Shown here: in pieces, positions 18,126 through 24,630 of the stretch
How positions within the stretch are numbered: the first letter of the stretch is position 1
How the letters are laid out: each line of letters starts with the position of its first letter
NCBI GenBank assembly: GCA_021199375.1
Contig: JAJQIB010000014.1
Location: 1 to 64,000 of the forward strand
Origin: Ruminococcus sp.
Lineage (GTDB): Bacteria; Bacillota; Clostridia; Oscillospirales; Ruminococcaceae
DNA length: 64,000 nt
Direction: 5' to 3'
Notes under the pieces: model-generated
What the model was told of the DNA's origin: nothing
Seen by the model: only the letters and a program-made list of their open reading frames with translations
Database searches by the model: none
Translations under genes and position numbers: made by a program

Positions 18126-19445
18126 GTGGTAAAGGTTGTGAAATTCGGCGGAAGCTCGCTTGCAAGTGCAGAGCAGTTTCGTAAGGTTGCTGAGATTATT
18201 CATTCGGACGACTCAAGGAGATATGTCGTGCCTTCAGCTCCTGGAAAGAGATTTAAGGACGACACTAAGGTTACCGATATGCTCTACTCCTGCTATGAGC
18301 TTGCAGCTCACGGCAAGAGCTTTGACAAGGAGTTTGAGGAGATTAAAGAGCGCTACAACAGCATAATTGATGAGCTTAGAATAAATCTAAACCTTGATAA
18401 GGAATTTGAAGTGATAAAGGCTTGTTTTATCGGCAAGGCGGGAAGAGATTACGCAGCGTCACGCGGCGAGTACCTAAATGGAATGACCTTGGCGGCGTAT
18501 CTTGGATATACCTTTATCGATAGTGCAGAGGTTATCTTCTTTAATGAGGACGGCTCATTTGATTTCGAGCGCACAAAAAAGGCTGTAGGCGAACGACTTG
18601 CGACTATCGAGCGTGCGGTAATTCCCGGATTTTACGGTTCAATGCCAAATGATACAATCAAAACCTTTTCACGTGGTGGCAGCGATGTCACGGGTTCAAT
18701 CGTAGCGGCGGGAATAAATGCTGACCTTTACGAAAACTGGACGGATGTATCGGGCTTTTTAATCTGTGATCCCAGAATTATTGAGAATCCTGAGCCGATT
18801 CGCACCATCACATATAAAGAGCTGCGTGAGCTTGCCTATATGGGAGCGGGAGTTCTTCATGAGGACGCAATTTTCCCTGTTCGCAAGGCGGGTATACCGA
18901 TAAACATCAAGAATACCAACAAGCCCGGCGATGCAGGAACCTTTATAGTAGAAAGCACCAGTCAAAAGCCGCTTTACACCATAACGGGAATTGCAGGCAA
19001 GAAGGGCTTTGCGACAATTAACATTGAGAAGGACATGATGAACTCTGAGCTAGGCTTTGGCAGACGTGTGCTTGAGCAGTTTGAGAAAAACGGCGTATCC
19101 TTTGAGCATATGCCTTCGGGAATTGACACCATGAGCATTGTTGTGCATCAGTCGGAGTTTGCCGAGAAGGAACAGGAGATTTTGTCGGGAATACACCGCA
19201 ATGTAAACCCTGACCTTATCGACATTGAAACAGATCTTGCGCTTATTGCAGTTGTTGGCAGAGGAATGAAGTGCGAGCGTGGCACAGCAGGAAGAATTTT
19301 CTCGGCGCTTGCTCATGCTCATGTAAATGTCAAGATGATAGATCAGGGGTCATCTGAGCTTAATATAATTATCGGTGTAAACGAGCGTGACTTTGAAAAG
19401 GCTGTTAAAGCAATATACGATATATTTGTATTGCAAAGGCTTTAA
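18126..19445 (+). CDS. lysC: Aspartate kinase (monofunctional)
   Basis: 439 aa with a GTG start preceded by AAGGAGAAG. Amino-acid-kinase domain with VKFGGSSLA at the N-terminus and FSRGGSDVTGSIVA in the nucleotide/aspartate site. Two C-terminal ACT regulatory domains (about 300-439) are visible as GFATINIEKDMM and LIAVVGRGMK. It phosphorylates aspartate, opening the lysine, threonine and methionine branch. It stands alone, not in an operon with asd or hom. The symbol could equally be thrA-type or dapG; which amino acid inhibits it cannot be told. Confidence 0.93.
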   Translation: MVKVVKFGGSSLASAEQFRKVAEIIHSDDSRRYVVPSAPGKRFKDDTKVTDMLYSCYELAAHGKSFDKEFEEIKERYNSIIDELRINLNLDKEFEVIKACFIGKAGRDYAASRGEYLNGMTLAAYLGYTFIDSAEVIFFNEDGSFDFERTKKAVGERLATIERAVIPGFYGSMPNDTIKTFSRGGSDVTGSIVAAGINADLYENWTDVSGFLICDPRIIENPEPIRTITYKELRELAYMGAGVLHEDAIFPVRKAGIPINIKNTNKPGDAGTFIVESTSQKPLYTITGIAGKKGFATINIEKDMMNSELGFGRRVLEQFEKNGVSFEHMPSGIDTMSIVVHQSEFAEKEQEILSGIHRNVNPDLIDIETDLALIAVVGRGMKCERGTAGRIFSALAHAHVNVKMIDQGSSELNIIIGVNERDFEKAVKAIYDIFVLQRL

Positions 19446-19660
19446 GGCAGTATCAAGCAAGGCTTGTCTATAACCCAAGCATGATGTCCCCCACCTCTTA
19501 GGTGGCGGTCCATCTTGTCTTTCAGTGGGGGGGGGTAAAACTAATCCCCCACTGAAATCCAGCGGAGCCTGACGGCTCCTAATGCTTGCTTGTTGCCGTG
19601 CTTTAGCAAAGGCGGCTGTCAGCTCACGAGATCATGCAAGCATATCTCGCTCCGCTCCGC
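19446..19660 (+). repeat. Hairpin-rich element with inverted ends (MITE or PATE-like)
   Basis: Imperfect terminal inverted repeats: GGCAgtatCAAGCAAG (19446-19461) against CTTGCTTGTTGCC (19585-19597). Nested inside are hairpins CCACC-TCTTA-GGTGG (19491-19505), a 12-bp perfect stem TTTCAGTGGGGG / CCCCCACTGAAA (19520-19531 / 19546-19557), and GGAGCC-TGAC-GGCTCC (19564-19579). A further stem CGAGAT/ATCTCG lies near 19627-19649. A G9 run is at 19527-19535. No reading frame is convincing. It may be a non-autonomous transposable element or a structured RNA; family not identified. Confidence 0.55.
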
Positions 19661-19683
19661 TTTAAAGATTTGTGGTAATAATT

Positions 19684-19714
19684 TCCCTCGGACAAATATG
19701 CCGAGGGATTTTTT
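19684..19714 (+). terminator. Rho-independent terminator upstream of tRNA-Arg
   Basis: Stem TCCCTCGG (19684-19691) / CCGAGGGA (19701-19708), then six T residues. It ends transcription from lysC or from the hairpin element before the tRNA promoter. Confidence 0.88.
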
Positions 19715-19724
19715 GTTATAGCTC

Positions 19725-19753
19725 TTGACAAAGGCAGGTTTGCATGGTATAAT
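19725..19753 (+). promoter_or_regulatory. Consensus sigma-A promoter of tRNA-Arg
   Basis: TTGACA (19725-19730), 17-bp spacer, TATAAT (19748-19753): a perfect consensus, as expected for a stable RNA gene. Confidence 0.9.
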
Positions 19754-19771
19754 AGATAGGTAAGATTTTAT

Positions 19772-19844
19772 GTCTCTGTAGCTCAGTGGATAGAGCATTC
19801 GCCTCCTAAGCGAAGAGTCGGACGTTCAAATCGTCTCAGGGACG
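19772..19844 (+). tRNA. tRNA-Arg (CCT)
   Basis: Acceptor GTCTCTG (19772-19778) pairs with CAGGGAC (19837-19843), discriminator G at 19844. Anticodon loop CTCCTAA gives anticodon CCT, reading AGG. D-loop AGCTCAGTGGATAGAGC and T-loop TTCAAAT are normal. CCA is not encoded. Confidence 0.95.
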
Positions 19845-19855
19845 CTAATTTTTGG

Positions 19856-19886
19856 GGCGGCACCAAAAGATAGGTGTTGCCTTTTT
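19856..19886 (+). terminator. Terminator after tRNA-Arg, abutting the next ribosome site
   Basis: Stem GGCGGCACC (19856-19864) / GGTGTTGCC (19873-19881) with two G-U pairs, followed by T5. The following bases are the AGGAGG of the downstream lipoprotein gene, so some readthrough is presumably needed for its expression. Confidence 0.8.
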
Positions 19887-19899
19887 AGGAGGAATACAT

Positions 19900-21153
19900 A
19901 TGAAAAAACAAATAAGTGCTATTCTGGCTGCTTTTGTTATGCTTAGCGCAGCTTCATGTGGCTCAAGTGATGATTCCTCAAGCGTAAGCACAGATGAGAA
20001 TTCATCACAGGAGGAAATTGTGGAGATTGAACAGGTCGCAGCAACGCATAAGTCTGACACCGATTTTAGCGAATATCCATCGAACACCGTTGTTTCTACC
20101 GGTAATAACGCTCGTGTGAACAAGGCTGAATCGATAACCTATCGTGCATATTTTCCTGTTGAGAGCTATGGTGAGCTTGAATACAAATTCTATTTCTCAA
20201 ACGAAATAGATTCAACCTATAACACGGGAATGCCCGTTCATGTAGGTGCTGAAACAGGAGAATACACAATCGAAAGCGCAAGAATAGCGGATGGTGGAAC
20301 CTCAACAGATGACGAAATAACATCCTATACTGAGGTTACATTTGACGGCGAGGGCACACGAGAGGTTTCTTCAGGCGAGCAGTTTTGGTCTGATGCCGTA
20401 AGCTTTAGCCTTGAGGAGGGTCACTATCTTGTGTGGGAGTGGACAATTACTGGTACGATGATACCGGCTACTAACATGTCTGACCTCACATCGACAACAT
20501 CGTCTGAGGATGGCGAAACCTTTAACTACTGCAATGAAATACCTCTGCCGCAGCTTATCGGAGCTAAGCGAGATGTAACGCTAAATGTTGCCGCAATTGG
20601 CGACTCGATTACACAGGGCTGTATGACCGACTTTATGGCATATGAAAGCTGGGCGATGCAGATTTCTCAAAAGCTCGGAAGTGATTATTCGTTCTGGAAC
20701 TGTGGACTTGGATGGGCAAGAGCAAGTGACGCTGCAACAGACGGAGATTGGCTTGAAAGAGCTTCGTCCGCTGATGTTGTTATAGTGGCATTTGGAACTA
20801 ATGATATAAGCTCGGGCGAGTACGGTGGCGATGGCGGAAACACAGCTGAAGAAATTGATGCTTATCTTCGCACCATAGTTGAGCGTCTTAACGAAAGTGG
20901 CTGCTCTGTAGTTGTATTTAACTCACCCCCACAGGACTACGAGGGCGATACCGAGGATGTAAGAACTGAGCTTAATGAAACGCTAAAGGATACCTGCAAT
21001 GAGCTTGGAGCCTACTATTTCGATTTTGCAAGCTATCTTTGTGATGAGGACACACCTGCCGCAGCTAAGTACGGCGGTCATCCTAATGGTGAAGCAGGCG
21101 GCATAGTATCGGATGCATTTGTAGAAGAGTTTGCAACGCTTTTAGGCATCTAA
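19900..21153 (+). CDS. SGNH/GDSL-family hydrolase lipoprotein
   Basis: 417 aa from the ATG at 19900, which has AGGAGG 8 bases upstream. A lipobox LSAASC puts the lipid-modified Cys at residue 20. A Ser/Asp-rich linker follows. The catalytic domain (about 210-415) has block I IGDSITQG (nucleophile Ser), a Gly block NCGLGWARASD, block III FGTNDIS, and block V GGHPNGEAG with the catalytic His. The N-terminal 160 residues probably form a beta-sandwich. Such enzymes are usually carbohydrate esterases or lipases on the outer face of the membrane. The substrate is not predictable. The only visible promoter is that of tRNA-Arg. Confidence 0.88.
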   Translation: MKKQISAILAAFVMLSAASCGSSDDSSSVSTDENSSQEEIVEIEQVAATHKSDTDFSEYPSNTVVSTGNNARVNKAESITYRAYFPVESYGELEYKFYFSNEIDSTYNTGMPVHVGAETGEYTIESARIADGGTSTDDEITSYTEVTFDGEGTREVSSGEQFWSDAVSFSLEEGHYLVWEWTITGTMIPATNMSDLTSTTSSEDGETFNYCNEIPLPQLIGAKRDVTLNVAAIGDSITQGCMTDFMAYESWAMQISQKLGSDYSFWNCGLGWARASDAATDGDWLERASSADVVIVAFGTNDISSGEYGGDGGNTAEEIDAYLRTIVERLNESGCSVVVFNSPPQDYEGDTEDVRTELNETLKDTCNELGAYYFDFASYLCDEDTPAAAKYGGHPNGEAGGIVSDAFVEEFATLLGI

Positions 21154-21168
21154 AGAAATAAGAATAAC

Positions 21169-21204
21169 AAGAGAGGGACTTACCTTTTAAGGAGTCCCTC
21201 TCTT
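21169..21204. terminator. Bidirectional terminator between convergent genes
   Basis: Perfect 12-bp stem AAGAGAGGGACT (21169-21180) / AGTCCCTCTCTT (21193-21204) between the plus-strand lipoprotein gene and the minus-strand zinc-ribbon gene. The T-runs are poor on both sides. Confidence 0.65.
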
Positions 21205-21219
21205 AAATTTGCTTTTATG

Positions 21220-22074
21220 CTATTCATCAGTGCTATCGGTGCTGTCAGCAGTATTCTCCTCGCTTGAGTCCTCAGAGGAATCCTCATCGTCCTCTCCGGA
21301 GCTGTACTGGTCGGGATCCTCGATTTCCATATCGGTGGTGATAACACCTGCATTGTATTCCATATTAAACATTTTCCAGTGTCTTCCGACCTTGCCGACG
21401 TAGCAGTCCATACGATAGGTATCGCTGCCAAGTGAGCCGCTGAAGGTGACATCTACTGAAACTATATTTGCATCACTTATGTCGGGAGTTACACCATAAG
21501 CCTCCTCATAGCCATCAAAGCTGTATTCGGTAATGGTGTCGATATCGACAATCTCGTACTCAAGAGTGAAGTCATCGCCGTATTCCTCAGCAAAATCAGC
21601 ATTAAATGCTTCCATATATTCATCCTTGGTATATCCCGTCTGCTCGAGGTCATCCTTATAGTCAGCCTTCATTTCCTTTGGAAAGCATGAAACATAATCG
21701 TCAAAATCTCGCTCGTTTATTGCATCAAAGTACTTTATAACCACATCGGTGCTGTCCTCGCTAAAGCCTATGACACCCGAACCGAACAGTGTGCCGAAAA
21801 CAAGCACCGCTACAGCGATGATTACGATTATAAGCAGCCGTATTTGCTTGGGATCACGCTTCTTTTTCTTGCCGTTCCTTCGTCTTTCAAGCTCTTTAGC
21901 CTTAAGCTCGGCATAGTATGCCTCTTTTTGCTCAGGAGTCATAAACCTCACAGGAGTTGTGGTTTTTTTGTATTTCTCCGTGGATTTTACCTTTAGATTT
22001 GGATTTCCGTATCCGCAATGCTCACAGAAATCGCCGGTATACTCCTTGCCGCATGATTTACAGATTTTTGCCAT
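21220..22074 (-). CDS. Zinc-ribbon, single-pass membrane protein
   Basis: 284 aa from the ATG at 22074 (AAAGGA 7 bases upstream; a TTG two codons earlier is less likely). A cytoplasmic N-terminal zinc ribbon CKSCG...CEHCG (C-x2-C-x9-C-x2-C) is followed by a basic helix, one membrane segment (about 77-100), and an outer domain of about 150 residues. The outer part, VIKYFDAINERDFDDYVSCF onward, resembles NTF2-like or DUF4878-type folds. The C-terminus is a Ser/Glu/Asp-rich tail. Function unknown; similar zinc-ribbon membrane proteins are widespread in clostridia. Confidence 0.82.
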   Translation of the reverse strand: MAKICKSCGKEYTGDFCEHCGYGNPNLKVKSTEKYKKTTTPVRFMTPEQKEAYYAELKAKELERRRNGKKKKRDPKQIRLLIIVIIAVAVLVFGTLFGSGVIGFSEDSTDVVIKYFDAINERDFDDYVSCFPKEMKADYKDDLEQTGYTKDEYMEAFNADFAEEYGDDFTLEYEIVDIDTITEYSFDGYEEAYGVTPDISDANIVSVDVTFSGSLGSDTYRMDCYVGKVGRHWKMFNMEYNAGVITTDMEIEDPDQYSSGEDDEDSSEDSSEENTADSTDSTDE

Positions 22075-22100
22075 GAACAAATCCTTTCGATTCTTTTAAG

Positions 22101-22138
22101 TAAAGGCAATACTTCAGTAAGAAAAGTGAAGTATTGCC
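22101..22138 (-). terminator. Terminator after the CheX-like gene
   Basis: Perfect 12-bp stem GGCAATACTTCA (22105-22116) / TGAAGTATTGCC (22127-22138). On the minus strand it is followed by TTTACTT, a modest U-run. Confidence 0.65.
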
Positions 22139-22159
22139 CCTAATTTGTCTATGTTTTTA

Positions 22160-23041
22160 TCAGAACGCTACAATAAACTCAATTTCTCCGAAGGTGAACT
22201 GTACCGGAATTGAGAAGGACTCTTTTCCGGGATCTAGCTTTCCGTCGGTGACAAATGTCAGAGGTGTGAGTGTGATCTCGGTTCCTGTTTCGTTCGACTC
22301 ATTAACTGCATAAAGTCCATTGCAAACGCTTAGAAATTCGCCAACGCAGGCATCGTCAAATTCGTCTGCTTCAAAATAAGCATCCTTGCCGAAGCGCTTA
22401 GCAAAGGCACGGTAATCGCTCTTTGATGCACAAATTCCGGTAAATCCAGTGTAAGCTCCGCCTATAGACTGTGAAACGCCCTTTTGTGCCGTAACGCTTT
22501 TTCTTATAGCGGCTTCAAGGGGAGTGAAGTCGTCGCCGACAAATCTTACAAGGCTCTTGTAAAGAAGTGAAACGTAATTTGTGTAAAGCTTAGCGTTTTG
22601 TGTAGTGCTAAAATGATAGAATTCGCTGACCAAATCAGCAAGCTTTTCATTTTGGTCGCCTGAGATTTCATCATCGGTCAGGGAAAGGGATGCTTTATAA
22701 GAGTTAATAGCCGATTCAAATTCAGCATTTGTAAGAGCTCCATTGTTTACAAGAGTTTGACCTAGCAGAAGATAATCAGTAGGCTGCTTATGCAGCAAAT
22801 CCTCAACGTCTGTGGGCTTTAAAAAGCCCATTTCTACAGCAAGATCTCCGAAAAGCTTGTCTACGGTTTGCTGTGTAACGTTTACCTGCTCGACCTGCTC
22901 TGCGGTCATAAGACCATCATTTATTGCAAGCACACCAAGGCGCAGGCGTGTGTTTTTCTTTTCGTCAAGTGCTGCAGCAAGCTGCTCTCTTGTTACCATG
23001 CCATTATTTAAAAGGAATCCGCCAAAAAATTGTGAAAACAT
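22160..23041 (-). CDS. Two-part signalling protein: MshEN-like N-terminus and CheX-like C-terminus
   Basis: 293 aa, cytoplasmic. Residues about 1-130 contain repeated helical units with the pattern LL-NNG-T-EQL (FLLNNGMVTREQLAAAL, AINDGLMTAEQV, TLVNNGALTNAEF), as in GspE-N/MshEN domains, some of which bind cyclic di-GMP. Residues about 180-293 look like a CheX/CheC-type phosphatase domain (SIGGAYTGFTGICASK, VGEFLSVCNGLYAVN, IPVQFTFGEIEF). It starts 1 bp after the CheY-like gene stops, so the pair is coupled. I infer that it dephosphorylates or reads out that receiver. Fold calls are by pattern only. Confidence 0.7.
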   Translation of the reverse strand: MFSQFFGGFLLNNGMVTREQLAAALDEKKNTRLRLGVLAINDGLMTAEQVEQVNVTQQTVDKLFGDLAVEMGFLKPTDVEDLLHKQPTDYLLLGQTLVNNGALTNAEFESAINSYKASLSLTDDEISGDQNEKLADLVSEFYHFSTTQNAKLYTNYVSLLYKSLVRFVGDDFTPLEAAIRKSVTAQKGVSQSIGGAYTGFTGICASKSDYRAFAKRFGKDAYFEADEFDDACVGEFLSVCNGLYAVNESNETGTEITLTPLTFVTDGKLDPGKESFSIPVQFTFGEIEFIVAF

Positions 23042-23042
23042 T

Positions 23043-23423
23043 TTAGATTACCCCCTCAGCGATATTCTCAAGAGTCTTTTGAACCTGTTCGTTAGTAATA
23101 GGCTTTTGCAAAAAGTCGGTAGCGCCTGCCTTTATTGCATCCTTAAGATAGCTTTGTGTGCCGACAGATGAAGCCATTATAACCTTTGCACCATCGTTTA
23201 TCTCTTTGATTTTCTTAAGTGCATCAATTCCGGTTACTACAGGCATAACGATATCCATAAACACAACATCGGGATTATTTTCACTATACTGATCTATAGC
23301 CTGCTGACCGTCTGCAGCCTCGTAAATGTTCTTGATACCAAGAGTAGCCAAAAACATACAAAGACTTTTTCGTGCAAACATGGAATCATCGCATACCAGC
23401 ACAGACATATCCTCAATTTTCAT
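23043..23423 (-). CDS. Stand-alone CheY-like receiver protein
   Basis: 126 aa, a single receiver domain with no output domain. Acidic pocket at Asp12-13, phospho-acceptor Asp57 (VVFMDIVMP), Ser/Thr at the SSVG motif, and the conserved Lys in LQKPI. It is the first gene of a two-gene unit with the CheX-like protein and has its own promoter. No chemotaxis or flagellar genes are in the window, so the output could be something other than motility. Confidence 0.9.
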   Translation of the reverse strand: MKIEDMSVLVCDDSMFARKSLCMFLATLGIKNIYEAADGQQAIDQYSENNPDVVFMDIVMPVVTGIDALKKIKEINDGAKVIMASSVGTQSYLKDAIKAGATDFLQKPITNEQVQKTLENIAEGVI

Positions 23424-23467
23424 ATAAATAACCTGCCTTTCAAGTATTCTTTCAGTATTACCTTTTC

Positions 23468-23496
23468 ATTATACCATATTTCTCATTAAAATGCAA
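23468..23496 (-). promoter_or_regulatory. Sigma-A promoter of the CheY/CheX-like pair
   Basis: Minus-strand -35 TTGCAT (23491-23496), 17-bp spacer, -10 TATAAT (23468-23473), about 45 bp before the start codon. Confidence 0.8.
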
Positions 23497-23635
23497 GTCC
23501 CATTTGTGTAAATTTTATGGTGATAATGCACAATTTTTTTCGATATCTTTTAAAAGCTTTAAATTTCCCTCATGTTCATGTGCTGTTAATACTTTTGATG
23601 TATACTAGGCTTAATGATAAAATGGAGGTCGGATT

Positions 23636-24538
23636 ATGATTTACACAGTAACCTTTAATCCCGCAATTGACTATGTAGTTAAGCTCGACACGCTTAAGAG
23701 CGGTGAGGTAAATCGAATGAACAGTGAGCAGATTTTCTTTGGCGGCAAGGGAATAAATGTGTCGCTTGTTCTAGCTCAGCTCGGGCTTTCATCAAAAGCC
23801 TTGGGATTCACCGCAGGCTTTACAGGAGGGGCTATAGAGGACGGGCTAAAAAAGCAAGGCATTGATACCGACTTTGTGCATTTAGACAGTGGATTTTCAC
23901 GCATAAACGTCAAGATAAAATCAGATGAGGAAACTGAGCTAAACGGAAACGGACCTGATATACCTCAGGACAAAATTGATGAGCTTTTTTCAAGGCTTGC
24001 TGACTTAGGAGGTGCAGATACACTTGTACTTGCTGGAAGTATACCTAAGAGCCTGCCGGATGATATCTACGAGAGGATAATGGCAGATCTAAGCGATAGG
24101 AGCATACGCTTTGTTGTGGATGCTTCAAAGGATTTGCTTTTAAATGTGCTTAAATACAAGCCCTTTTTGATTAAGCCTAATAGCTTTGAGCTAAGCGAGA
24201 TTTTTGGCAGAGAGCTTATGACAGAAAATGAGATTGTCGAATGTGCGTACAAGCTAAAGGAAATGGGTGCGCAGAATGTGCTGGTGTCTATGGCGGGCGA
24301 TGGAGCGCTTTTAGTTGATGAAGGCTCAAAGCTGCATAAATGCTCAGCTTGTAAGGGCAAGGTGAAAAACTCGGTCGGAGCAGGGGATTCGATGGTGGCA
24401 GGCTTTATTGCAGGATGTGCAGATGGCGACTATGACTATGCACTAAAGCTTGGTACCGCTTGTGGCGGAGCGACAGCCTTTTCCGATGGACTCGCTCAAA
24501 GTGAGGATATTTTCAGACTGATTAAACAGCTTAGATAA
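23636..24538 (+). CDS. fruK: 1-phosphofructokinase (PfkB/ribokinase family)
   Basis: 300 aa. It begins MIYTVTFNPAIDYVV, carries the sugar-binding GGKGINVS motif (FFGGKGINVSLVL), and ends with the PfkB signature VGAGDSMVAGF holding the catalytic Asp. The ATG has GGAGG upstream. It converts fructose-1-phosphate to fructose-1,6-bisphosphate. No fructose PTS or FruR gene adjoins it, so tagatose-6-phosphate kinase (lacC) is an alternative; sequence pattern favours fruK. Confidence 0.85.
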   Translation: MIYTVTFNPAIDYVVKLDTLKSGEVNRMNSEQIFFGGKGINVSLVLAQLGLSSKALGFTAGFTGGAIEDGLKKQGIDTDFVHLDSGFSRINVKIKSDEETELNGNGPDIPQDKIDELFSRLADLGGADTLVLAGSIPKSLPDDIYERIMADLSDRSIRFVVDASKDLLLNVLKYKPFLIKPNSFELSEIFGRELMTENEIVECAYKLKEMGAQNVLVSMAGDGALLVDEGSKLHKCSACKGKVKNSVGAGDSMVAGFIAGCADGDYDYALKLGTACGGATAFSDGLAQSEDIFRLIKQLR

Positions 24539-24557
24539 AAACTATCCTTTTGTCTAG

Positions 24558-24586
24558 TTGACACCGAATAGATATTTTGTTAAAAT
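24558..24586 (+). promoter_or_regulatory. Sigma-A promoter of the 5'-nucleotidase gene
   Basis: TTGACA (24558-24563), 17-bp spacer, TAAAAT (24581-24586). Confidence 0.8.
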
Positions 24587-24630
24587 AAATTTGTAAGTTA
24601 AAAGCAATTATCTATTTTGGAGGAGAAAAA

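Noticed and set aside
19520-19557. The 12-bp stem at 19.5 kb as the lysC terminator
   Set aside because: No T-run follows; the stem at 19684-19714 is a proper terminator, so the first is treated as part of the repeat element.
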